A stretch of DNA of 24,150 nucleotides from Phallusia fumigata. Its lineage: Eukaryota; Chordata; Ascidiacea; Phlebobranchia; Ascidiidae. Below are positions 1 through 12,500 of this stretch, piece after piece. The stretch lies in NCBI GenBank assembly GCA_008931825.1, contig QXVZ01021738.1:1-24150 (forward strand), read 5' to 3'. The translations under genes were made by a program, and so were the position numbers. Under the pieces are notes generated by a model. That model made no database searches. It was given only the letters and a program-made list of their open reading frames with translations, and was not told where the DNA came from. Position 1 is the stretch's first letter; each line of letters starts with the position of its first letter.

Positions 1-378
1 TAAGAGGTTTGTTCAAAACAATGGTAAAATATTTTGTTCAAAAGAACACTAAGCAATGTTTGTTAACACTTGGTGCATGGCCAAACAGATTTAGGGAAAT
101 ATGATGTTACACTTTGTAACAATAAAACATTTGTATATTTCTGAAACTGATCTTTTAGGAATGTGTTTATGACAAAAGTAGTCAATTACATGAAAAAAGG
201 TGTTTGACAATTCTTGCATTATAACTTGGATTTGTTTAAACCTTATCGCCGTGTGATGATCAAAAACTTTCGATCAAACATCATTTTAAATTTCCTCTAC
301 CAGTTACACTCAGCCAACCACAAAATTTGTCAAAGCAACTTCTGATCAGCACAACTGCCTTAGGTAATCAAATCTCAC
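1..378. other. Left flank: start of the intron after exon 41
   Basis: AT-rich intron sequence running off the left edge. I see no exon, repeat or RNA gene in it. Confidence 0.6.
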
Positions 379-590
379 CATAGTTTGCAGCCACATCAGG
401 TGGAAGATAGTGTGATGAGGGCTGTGGTTTTGTCGACAATTCAACTTTGAGTGTTGGAACGTGAACGGCATTTCCATATTGATCTCGAGTGATGATCGTA
501 ACCGATGTGGGCAGTGTGTGGAAGAGAGATTTTAAATTTAGTTGCAGCATGCAATGTTTAGGATCCACATACGAGTCTGGTTGAAGCCAT
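379..590 (-). CDS. MYCBP2: Exon 41: start of the filamin-type domain
   Basis: Acceptor CTTTTCGCAG, donor GTGAGATTTG; 1 nt, 70 codons, 1 nt. It encodes WLQPDSYVDPKHC and LPTSVTIITRDQYGNAVHVP, matching human WLQPDSYADPQKT and WPTTITVQTKDQYGDVVHVP. The domain continues beyond the left edge. Confidence 0.96.
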
Positions 591-3500
591 CTGCGAAAAG
601 GTCATCAAGACAGTTACAATCACAGTGAATGTTAGAACAAAATAAATTGCAAATGTTTTCCCCCAAATACTGCTCCTGAAGGCATGCCTGGAGTCATAAG
701 TTCTGACAGTGTTGACGAGAGTTAACTGGCAAAAAAAAAGTGTTTCTGTAGCATTAATTAGGAGACAGCTTCACAAGAGAGTACAAGCAACAAAAAGTCC
801 TACATTTTTTGTCTGTCTGTCCAATGTCTTTTTCCATAGTTTTTTCAAATATTGTAGTTCTATTTGATGCACCATATAAGACAGTGACTTTTAGAAAACC
901 ACAAGAATTTTACAGCAAAAAAGTTGAATTTGGAAAGCCAAAAAAGTTGCTCTGTCTGCGAACAATTAGTTGGAATAATTAACATTTTCTTAACCTTGCT
1001 AATCTTCCTCCACTCGTGTCAGGTGTCGCTGTCACAAAATCCAACAAGAATTTTTTCTCTTTGGACCCATCGTTGATCGGTAAATTTCCAGTGAGAGCTT
1101 CCGATGCGCCAGGGAAGTTGTTCAGATGCAAACCAGGAAGAAACAGCGACGAGTGTTGCTCAAGCGTGACCGCTGCACTGCTCTCTATCACTTTCAAGTG
1201 TTCAATTTTGTCATCATGTGAACCAGAAGTACTTGATTCAACGTTGTCTGTAAAGCATTTAAAAAAGTGATAAGGTTTTAAGCTGGGAGTGAACATACAG
1301 TTGTGTCACTGTCATGGTCATGATCAGCAAATTTTCAAAGGGAACCTTAACACACAAAGATAGATAGATGTCGGTATCTAAGATACTTTCTTCAGGTGTT
1401 ACATTTTTTAATGAAACATATTAATAAAAAAGTACATTTTGGGGGTTCCAGGGGGCAAGTGGCCCCTTTTGCCCCTATGTGCCTGTCACATAGGCACTGT
1501 ACTTATTTTGTAGACTACCTGGCTGCTCAGTGTCACATCGACTAACTGCAACAGGTTCTACATTGATTCACCTACTATGCACTTCACTTTTTTGCCTAAA
1601 ATGTTCGAGATAAAGTCTGTGTCCTATTAACTCATGTATTTTTAGCATTAATGTTTCAAAGAAAAAGTTGACAACATGCAGCAAGTATCTTACCATTCCA
1701 CAACTGGTCATGAACGGTCATAAGGTTGACAGCACACAAGCCTGCAGTGTTGACCAGCTTGTTCACCAATTCTTCACTTTTGTTGGAGAATGACATGTCC
1801 TCGTAACCTGGGTACATTTAAGTTCGTTCACAAACATGTCGTAAATCACATTTACTCAACTATTATGCAAACGATACTACACCAACAAAAAATAAAAAAC
1901 AAATTATAAACTGTTGGTTTAGACCCAATTTGTCAAATCATTTTTTGCCCTGCATGTAAAACAGATTGAAAAAGTTGCTTTTCCAACAGAAATAGCAAAA
2001 TGAATTCTTGAAGCTTTGCTAGGTTACATGCATAGATATATATATATATGTGTGTGTATTGACTTTCTAATATGGGGCTTGAGACTTTACTATTTTGGTC
2101 CCTTAATTTGATTTTGTTTTGACGATCGTTTCAAACCAAAAACTAACCTGTGACTGTGCAATGAAATCCATAGAACAACAATGGTTTTTGATCTTTGCTG
2201 TTTGTGTAGTCAGAAGCAGTTTCAAGTGAAAAGATCATTTCATGACCTGTATAGAGACATAAATGTTTAATGAACAGAAAGCAAAACATTACAGCTTGGA
2301 CAAAAAATGGTTTATAACAGCATACTAAACTTGGCGCGACTTTAATCTTACCAGGCAGTAGAAGAGCTTTTTGTGGCCAATTTTTGTCTTGGTACATTTT
2401 TTGCAAAACAGCGTGACATGATTTCATCGATGACACTTTTGTCACTGTGCCCTGGATAACAAAAATCGGATTAGGGTTGGGCTGTATTTGGCCCTCGACA
2501 GACACAGGGCAAAATTTTTTGAGGTCATATTGTACCTGGCACAGCAGCCAGCACAAATTCTAGAAGTTAGTGATGCTTTTTATGCATGCTAAAGCTGGAA
2601 AAACATTTTTGAATGTTTAAAAACAGTATTTTTTCTGTTTGTTGGCTCCTGTGACCATTACAGCTTTGAAACATACCCCCATAACNATCGATGACACTTT
2701 TGTCACTGTGCCCTGGGTAACAAAAATCGGATTAGTGTCGAGGCAGTGTTTGGCCTTCGACAAACACAGGGCAAAATTTCTTGATGTCACATTGTGCCTG
2801 ACACAGCAGGCAGCACAAATTCTAGAAGTGAGTGATGCTTTTAATGCATGCTAAAGGTGCGAAAACATTTTTGAATGTTTAAAAACAGTAATTTTTCTGT
2901 TTGTTGGCTCCCGTGACCGTTACAGCTTTTATAACATATCCCCACAACTCTTAATCTGACTCCAGTTGTCGATGTGCTTTACCAAAAAAAAATGATAACA
3001 CAAACATAGGAAATTTTGTAACCTCAGTGACGTTGGCCGTTGAGTTTTGTACAGGATCGACAAGGTAAAGTTGCAGGAAATCTTCACGTTGGGCAGTTTG
3101 GCATTTATGGGAAAATTGGACGACCATCCATTTAACTGATTCAGGAAAAGACACCTGCAAAATTTGTTTGTTTTTACTACAAGTTTAGGTTAGTTACTGC
3201 AAACTACTAACTGAGGTACACAAGTGCAGTGGTGTTGCTTGCTGAAAATGTAAATACCAGACACTGCTGCTTCTCTCTATGCATAGCACATGCGGTAGAG
3301 AGCGTGGGTTTAAATCTCACTTCAGGCTGAATTTTTTGGTGTGTACTATTAATTCGATAATTTCAAAAGCAACTTTATGACATCGCTGTGGCGCAAAATG
3401 ACATTTTCCTAAAACGCAATTGTTTTGAGTAACATAAATTTAAAGAAAAAGGAAAGGAAAATACATAGTTTTTGAATTAATATTAAAGCGAATTTCACTG

Positions 3501-6500
3501 AACTGCAACTTTTGTAGTTAACTTTTTGCCAACTTTGTTAACTAATATCTAGATCAGTAATCGTTGCATCACTAATAATATGTGACGTTTTGGATCTAAC
3601 ACAACCACAACAAAAAATGTTTTACCTTGTTTTGGCTGACAGAGGCAAGTTTGTATGGGTGGCTACTTTCCACCGTAACAGTGAAGGTCTTTGCTTTCTC
3701 AGCTGGTGGGTTGTTATCGAACTGTGCAAGCTGTTGTACGCTGATCAGAGGTGGAAGAAGATCGCGTATGAGATCCGTAACTTCAACAGCACAGTGAGCA
3801 TTCCTTTTGACCAACACACCTGGTGAAAACAAACAGTCAAGATTGGTGAAATGCTTCTTTGGCGCGCATAAAAAACAAAACAAACAATATTTTGGAAATA
3901 TCAATGAAAGTAAAAAAATTTGCACATATTATCCTGACAGTAAGTGCTAAAATGTTAGGATCACAGTAAAGAAATAGTTTATTTTTGTGAAATGATTTAC
4001 GCTATTAAGCAATTCAAAGATGCACGATGTTCTTTCTTATCCAAAACTGATGGTGTGTGAAAAAATGGTATGAGATGAAATTTAGAAGAAAGTCTGAAAA
4101 TGAACTGTGAACCTGTCACGTGCATCAGGTAATGTACCCAAGTGCACAGTGCTCAACTAAAGTCTGCTAATCTCCATGTAACAATAAGCAAAAATTCAAA
4201 TCAGTTGCAAAAAAGGCGAGGAATAAACCTGTTTTAAAAAACTTGGAGATAGACTGTGAGAATTTTTTATGTACACTTTCAGTTGGCCATTTCTATCACT
4301 TACCAATGTCAGAAAATAGCTGTGGAAGTAGGTAGGACACCAGTTCTGAAGACAAAACGCTTCTCGCACAATCACAAATTTTATTCTCCATCATCTCGTT
4401 CTTCCCAAATACGCTCATTTCCTCTTTCTTTCCATCCTCATCAGCATCAACAATCTGATCTTCATCTCTAGCTTCCACTTCCAGATCATTGTCTTCAACA
4501 CACGACACAGAATTCAACACCTCCACTGTGGATTCGGTTACCAAGGCAAGAATGTTGAGAGCGTGACGTTGATATGCAAGAGTAGCTTTTGCCGGCGTGG
4601 TTGCAGTGCCGATCCACTTGTCGCTAGGTGATGTGGGAAGGTCATCATCCTGTGCTCTAAAACAACACGTGGTAGTCAAAATTAAAAGTGTAAAAGCTTA
4701 ACAATCATCTGAGTAGTTCAGTCATTCTCAATCCAGTAATTTGACGTTTTTGAGGGTGTAATTAGATTGTCGCTTTTTTAATTGCATTGCACTAAAATAT
4801 TTCCTACTTTGTAGAATAAAGTTTTGTGTGTTTAGTTAGGGTTTCATTCAACACCTTTGGTAACGTCATAGTGTAGTCTCGGGAGTATACCCACTTGCAG
4901 TGTAGACTAGTGTTAGCTAAAAACTATTAAAGATGGCTTTTCAGAAACAATTTTTTTTTAATTTGAATTTCATCAGTTTTTTTTCAAGCATAACGATAAT
5001 AAAAAGGTTAAGAACAATTGAACTAGCAAGATAAAACTTTGCTTAAAATCATACAGGAAAAACAAAAACAAGACAACTTATGGGCAACGAAATGATCAGG
5101 CCAAATAAGCGCAGCATGAATTTTTTAAATATTTACAAACAATTTTAACACCAACAAACCTTTGATACAGAACAACAGGGAACTGCCCCCTTGAAACGCT
5201 GCTTCCATTACTGCACTGTGAACAATGAGAGAAGAAAAAGGTTGTTCCGTCGTCCCCTTTTACCGAGGCTTGTCCTTGCTCACCACAAAATGTACGTTCA
5301 CCGAAGTTATGCAGGCAGACAGCATAGACCTGATTTTTCTGCAAAAATTGTGCAAAATCCAATTTTCAATTTTGCAAGATTTTATTATGTCATTTTTACT
5401 TTAATTTGTGGAATATTAAGGGAGTTATTTACAGATTTTAGTGGGTGTAGTCAAAGGGTAACAAGGATTCATTAATGTTTAATGAAGATCTTTTTTTTTA
5501 CACTGAGCCTTTTTTACTGATGGGCCTGTTGGATGTTTTCTTTAATACTTCCTTTTTAAACCATTCCTATCATAACTTTATTTTTGGTTAATACTTACCA
5601 GGATAGTTATTGGTTTGCTCAGTTTGATGTTGGTCACATGATCAGCAGCACAGTCCTGTGCGGAGTAAGATCCCTTCACAAGATCCATCGTCTCCCAGCG
5701 AACTTGGCCCTTGTCACCGCCAGAAACAACCTGAAGTAAAAAAACACAAAAATATGCTTAAAAAACTAAAAGCTTTTGAGTCACATGGCAAAAATAGGTG
5801 TACACTGTTTAAATTAACTGAATTTAAAGTGGCTTTGTCACATGGAGTTGAAGTTTTTTATTGATATAACTTTGCATTGTGCTAAATGGGTTAAACCTTT
5901 TTGAACCAAGTTTTTTAAAACATCCACATTCTTAAAAACAACACATGGACAGATGTGGTATAAATAGAAGTTTTAAGTTTTTGTTGTTGTTTGTTTTTCA
6001 TTTTGTGATGAAGACAACTAGAATAGGCATCGAAATGTCGGTAAATAAAAATACATTTGCCAGAAGAGCTGTCAAAAGTTGGTGCAATTATTGGCAGCAA
6101 CAGTTTGCATAATTTCTGACCTGTTGAAGCAACTCCAGTTCATATTTGTGTTTTTCTTTTCCACCACCAAACACCCCAAAGCCTACAATATTAATTCCAT
6201 CAGAATCAACAGAGAATGACAGAGCGTCTGGGGATCCGTTGCCCGTATTCCATGATCTCTCATACGCGACTTTCTCAAACCTGGTGAATCAAAGAATTTA
6301 TTCAAACACGATTTTAGTTAAGAATAGGCAAAAGTTGTAAGCATTGTGTTAATGACAAAAGGTTGGTTGCCATAATTTTGTTGTTTAAAACTAAAATATT
6401 TGTGTGACTTGAGTTAAATCTGCTAGGTAAAAGTAATCATAGTGATACAATCATAGTGTTTTGGGCGCATTGTGACAGTTGAGCAGGCACTTCATGCTTT

Positions 6501-9500
6501 TTAAGTCATAATTTATTTATTCTTTGCTCATCTTTGCGCAATGAGTATTAAACACAAAGATGTTCGTTATTTGGTGATACTCAAGCAATGCCGCAACTCA
6601 ATCCATTTCCGTTTTCAAGATGTCAATTTAAATCAAATTCATTTGGTCTGCAGCTATATAAATCAGTTAAAAAAGTACCTTTGAGCTTGGTGTATGAACT
6701 GCTTGCATTTATTCTTTTCTTCTTGCAAATTCTTAGCATTATCACATGCTTTGTATGCCAGGTCTGAAGTCAGAGTGATCAGGAACTTGCAAGCACTTTT
6801 GACTAAGGCTTGAACAGGGTCAAGCAGAAACGATGAAAACTGAAAAAATCATGCAGCTATCAAAATAGCACAGAAAAAATGCTATTGATCCAATCAATTT
6901 ATAGTTTATGTTGGGTTCTATTTTATGAGCAGCATTGTTTGCATCTGCACAGAAAATGTGCGAGCACTGCGTAATTGTGCAGCTTAGAGGGAACATTGGT
7001 GCCACCTAGTAATAATAACTAACCACCAAAACATTCTTTCCGAAAAGAAAAACTAAAAATATAAAATGCCTACTGTAACCAGTAACTTTAAAGTGGTATT
7101 TAACATTTTGTTCATGTTGGTATCCCTTTAATATAACCAACCTTTTTTCGCACCTATTTCTATATTTTCAAAGAGTAATTATTGTTCTTGTGTTTAAATA
7201 ACAAACAAGTTTGTTGGATGTTATAGATGTATTGTAGTATCCATACAATTGGCTTTAATGATTCAGTATCCATGTACCCCCCTAGAAACAGATCTCGTAA
7301 CCCTTGGAGGCAAGCATACCCTTGGGTAGGAACCCCAGCACTAATATGTAACTCTCACACAAAAGGGTCAGTTAACCAAAAAAACATAATAAACTGTGAC
7401 TTACAAATGCATGATTGTCTGCAGTGTGGGATAACTGAAGCTGATGTTCCTTCTCGAGGTGGACGAGGATCCTTGCAGGGGAACATGCAATTTCGACAAG
7501 CAGGTTGGCAACCTCGTAAAACCCAGCGGCACTTGTTAGCAATGGAGTCTGAGCTGTTCCTGGCACATCTGAAAATTAGATATTCAGACACAAACTACAA
7601 AAATATTGGACATTTCTCTAATTTTCTCTAATATATGCCTGCCCAAATAGTTTTAAAGTGAGATGTTTCATCATTAAAATGTTTCGTCAATAACTAATGT
7701 CATAATTATTGAGCATAGGTTATTGCCATTTGTCACTAATTAGGCCATCATATTTTTGATGAAAAGTTCCCAACTTCGATATATTTGTGTCATCACAAAA
7801 ATGACGAAACATCGTTGTTCTGCCACAAGTTTGCGTTTCAAAAATGGATTTTTAATTAATCCCAATGTTCATTGCAACATACTAATTTCAAGAAGTCGCA
7901 TTCATAGAAGCAAAAACAGTTCACCTACCAGGATCAACACAGGGGGACTGGGCAGCAGACGCTATACTTCCCAGGTTGGAGAAGGTACGTGGGAACAATG
8001 GTAGGCATTGTACGAGGTTGATGGAAGGCTGACACAGCGCATCAAGCACGGCCACTAGAAGACGAGAAGCACGAGGACGTTTGTCCCCAGAACCCTGTAA
8101 TCGCAACAGGAAGTTTGTTCAAGTGTTTGTAAAAAAATAGTATCAGGTCAGGGTTACTTAGTGTGTGTTCCTTGCTTGTATGTGGTTTAGGATGGAAATT
8201 TTACAAAACTATTTTTTTACTACACACACATTTATACTAAATGCTGAAGAAACATTTCAATAAATGGGCATTTATCAGACAGCCAGAGGTAGGTGGATAA
8301 AAATCTTCATAATCCATCCAGAGGGGCCTGTTTGCTTACTTGTACAATGGAGATTGACACAAATACATCTGTAAACATATAGCCAGCAGCCATCCCCGGA
8401 GCATGTAGTGAATGCATTTTAATGCAAATGTTTCTACAACTACTGATGTTATTATCTGGTTCAATATATACAAGCTCTCTGGCAGTTATTGATTTTGAAC
8501 AAGTTACTTTTCATTTTTAATAAAAATTGTTACAGTCAGAGTGCTTGTACATAGTGAATGCATTGTGATGCAAACGTTTGGACAGTGGCTGTCATCGGCG
8601 CATTATTAACTATATACAAGCACTCTGGCAGGTTTTGTAAAGATACAAGTGTGTGACTTGAGTTCCTAACACAAAGTGCTTTTCATCACACAGACAGTGT
8701 CAAATAATAGAGAGATTAATGTAAAAAGAGCCCGAAAAAGCAAAAATCTAAAGGTGAAATCATACTTAACACATACAGTGTTGTAGTTCTCTAATGCCTG
8801 GTACAAGTAATTCCACTTCTGTGGAGGGGAAGGGTGTAACATCTCCATGCACTCCAACATGATGCGATGGCATTCCGTCACCATAGTAACCGCTGATGTC
8901 ACAACAAGCTCCTGATCACTGAGTGGCATGAGTCGTGCTACAAGGAAAAAAAAGTTTGAAAAATTTCATTATTCGAAATGTTGTGATGTTTTATTCTATT
9001 GCATTGGCTTGTGTTGTTGTAAAACTATTAGAAGTCCAAAACTTTTACCTTCTTTCAGTTCAAAAATAAACCCATTAAATGAGAAGCATTGGTGCACACA
9101 AATTGTTTCAAGTGACAAAAACTTGTATATATCAATTCTTTATCAGACCAACTTACAGTCCTCCAATGCAGCATCCAATTCTCCATCAGTTAGTATGGCT
9201 TCGATAAGAGAGATGAACTGAGTGGTTAAATTTGTGGAACCAAAATCCAGTTCCTTGCCTGTAAAAGATCGAGTGTATGGTAAAGTGTCAGGTGGTATAA
9301 TGCAGTCTCTTTTTTCAAAATTTTTTTATTTTTTCCCTTTCCTTTTTTATTCATTACCACATAAAAATTGTGTATCGCAAAACATTTCACAAATGACCAA
9401 AGCTGCTTCTTTCCTAAGGTTTGTTTTCTGCCAATTTCGGCACGTGTGTAACTTAACTCACCTGCAGATGAAAGACTTTGTGTTATTGCAACGCGAAGCA

Positions 9501-12500
9501 ATCTCAGACAAGATGTAAAAACATAAGAGAGATTTTTTATGACATTGGAGGCAGTTTGTTCCATAGTTGTGACAACTTTGTCTGTTTGTTCCTCGTATCG
9601 TGTTGATTTCTTGCTCACATCCATGAATAAAGATGTTCGACTCCATTCAAGGATATAGGGTAGAGTGTCAAACACAGTCTGAAAAAGTTTTGTAATTGAT
9701 TTTTTCGTACATGTTTGTATTACTGGCAAACCTAAAAGCGATTCTGGAATTTTTTTACTAATACAAAAGCTTAAAGTCGCTAAAACTAAAAGGTAAAAAA
9801 AACACTAAAAGCTTGAACGGGGGACCCAACAAAACTTAACTTACTAAAAAGTCAGAATTGTAACGACCAGAAAAGCTTAAAATTTCCACTACAGCAGGGT
9901 AAGAAAGACGCTAAACATACACAAATGCAAGTAAGAGAAGAAAATATTTTAAGATTTGTTGCATTTTGGATTTGAAAAATTCACAAATAAAAGAATTTTT
10001 TTGGGTGCCTTTTTCCAACATTCAATATTCAATGTACATTTTTCCAGCATCCTACAAAATCAATGCACCCACCTCATTAAAATTCATGAAGAAATCCTTG
10101 GAGACTTGTTGTATGGGAATGACGTTGCTAAGCTGAACAGCAGGACTGGCTTCCACCGGGGTCAACACAGTGGGAAGGGTGTAAAGCAGTTCGGGGATTT
10201 GACCAGACGAGACATCAGTGCCATTGTTTGACCTCTTGGAACGCCGGAAGGAGAACTTAATGCTAAGAAGTAGAAATAATATTAACAATTAAAATCATTC
10301 TACAAAAACAATGATAAATTCTGTGGTAATAATTCACCATGGGAAACCAAATGGGCATTGATATAACTGCAAGAGAGCTTGTATATAGTAAATACATTCT
10401 ATTGCAAATGTTTTGACAATCGCTGTAGTCATCATCAGTGCAGAATGACTTAAAATTGTGCATTATAAAATTTTACTCCTAATTTCACTTGGTAAAACTA
10501 AGCTGAAAAAAAACAACACAGCAACAAAGAATCATAATTTCCCAAATGGCAATGCAAAATCGGTGGATTAAAGTTGAACATACTGCAGTTACATATCGAA
10601 TAAATTACAAGCTTTACCTGGTCATCGTCAAAAGTAAAATTAATGTTTTTATTTCCTCCTCAAAAACCTTATTGTTGGATAGCAGTGTTTTTTTTTTAAT
10701 CACTGCAGATCTAAAATTTGCTGATAAAATATTTTTGGCTACTTACTCATCAGATGTTGTGACACTTTCCTTTCCGTGTGATCCGCAGTCGCTTGATGGT
10801 CCAGATATTTTTGCTGTTATTGTGTACCATTGGCCCGCTGATACCAAGACAGGTTCATCGAACAAAGCATGAAACTTCTCCCTGAAAGAAACATTAAAGA
10901 TTCTAAATTCACAACTCTTAACTTAAAAAAAACATTCACAGAAATATATTAAAATCTAAAACAATGATGTTAAAAAAATGATCATAACTCGCCCAATTGA
11001 GTATTTTTTAAAAACCTATCAGACCAAAAACAGTTCGTTTATGCAAATCGTACGCTGACTTTCGATTTGCAGCGTGCAGTAAAATAGTAGAATTACTATG
11101 AATAGAACAGCCAATAAACTGATATGGAACGTAACATAACTATTGTCATGATCAGTGAAATTAAAACATTTACAAAATGTCTGTATGACAATGGTTACAA
11201 TTCACACCAGCACATTGACAGATATGTTCTCAGTAAATATACGCAGCTATTAGCAGATATTCATTACTGTTGTTGTGATTTCAATCAACACATTCTAACC
11301 TGAATCCACATTCGTAAGGCGTTCGATCAGTTTCCATCAAAAGTTCTCCATCTCCTTGTAAATCGAGTTCCCCAACTTCTTCGTACAAGCTCACGATCAC
11401 CGAGTATTCACCCCGACCCCCAAAAACCCCGATTCCACCAAGGAGAACGTCCGCGTCGCACATAAAACGGATTGCTTCTGTTGAATGAACAGAGTAACCC
11501 CAACCACCTCCATGACCTGTCAGAAAATACACATATTTAGTCAGAATGCTAAAGTAGTGATTACTCTAGAAGTCCAGAAGCAAACAGTTATGTGCACATC
11601 TGACAATAAGCAGAATTTTTTAACCTCAAAAGTTTTGTACAGATTTGAATGAGTGAAAAGAAATTTTGGTTATGACATGAAAACTGACTAACCGACAAGT
11701 ATGGATGTTGCGACAAAAACAAGGCTCTTCTCACAAGTATAGCTTATTGCCAGAAGGTTTAACTAATAAAGCATGTCATTTAAAACTACCAGCATACTTA
11801 TCTTCATCACAAATAAACTGCTTGGCAGGGCAGAAAGTAAACAGTTTTTTACAAGTCAAATTATAGTGCTTGTCACATGGCTAAAAAATATGAAACTCAT
11901 AACCAAGGTACCTACTTTTGAACCTGTTGACAGCATTGTATTCGTCAGCAGTATGTGGTTCTTTTGTCTTCTTTCTCTGTGATGAACTACAAAACGACAA
12001 TAGATGCTCGGTTTAAACTAATGCAAAGTTTTGCAATAAAAGAGAATACCATTGTACTTTTTTAAACGGGCCAAAACTGCAAGCATGTGATTTATTACAG
12101 AAAAAACAATTTGATAATTCTCTTTTACACCTGTGCATTAGAAACGGATACTAAGTTTTGATCCAACTCTGGTGAAAACCAGGTTACTATCGTCGTCACT
12201 AGCCCTATGTATAATACATACACATTTTCTGATCCTTGCTCCTCGATAGGTGTTGTTGCCATTCCTGTCGGACACCTAGTGACCAGAGTATCGATACAGG
12301 AAAGAAGATTCAACCCGGCTTGGGTTCGAGTGACGAGCGATCCAGGTTGTAGAGATATAGCAAGCTGTACAGGAAAAAAATTACATTGAAATTTGTTTGT
12401 TTTTCACATGGGTATACGCAGTTCGAAAATGGCATTGCATCATGTCAGTTAAAAACACAAGACACACTTGAAAAATAGTTGAATTATTTATCAAAAACAT

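Noticed and set aside
2687..2712. Extra exon (alternative first half of exon 37)
   Set aside because: It has the acceptor but no donor before the N and duplicates exon 37; assembly overlap is the simpler explanation.
3270..3340. Possible tRNA gene
   Set aside because: A-box and B-box words are only about 10 nt apart and no anticodon arm or acceptor stem can be formed; better explained as a SINE remnant.
5930..6100. Active hammerhead ribozyme (TGATGA ... CGAAA)
   Set aside because: The first core base is G, not C, the intervening bases form no clear second stem, and no third stem is visible.
7227..7631. Plus-strand open frame of 134 codons
   Set aside because: It lies antisense over exon 29 and adjacent intron; no domain is visible and codon content is that of an intron shadow.
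9222..9518. Plus-strand open frame of 98 codons
   Set aside because: Antisense to exons 25/26 and the intron between them; phenylalanine-rich translation from T-rich intron.
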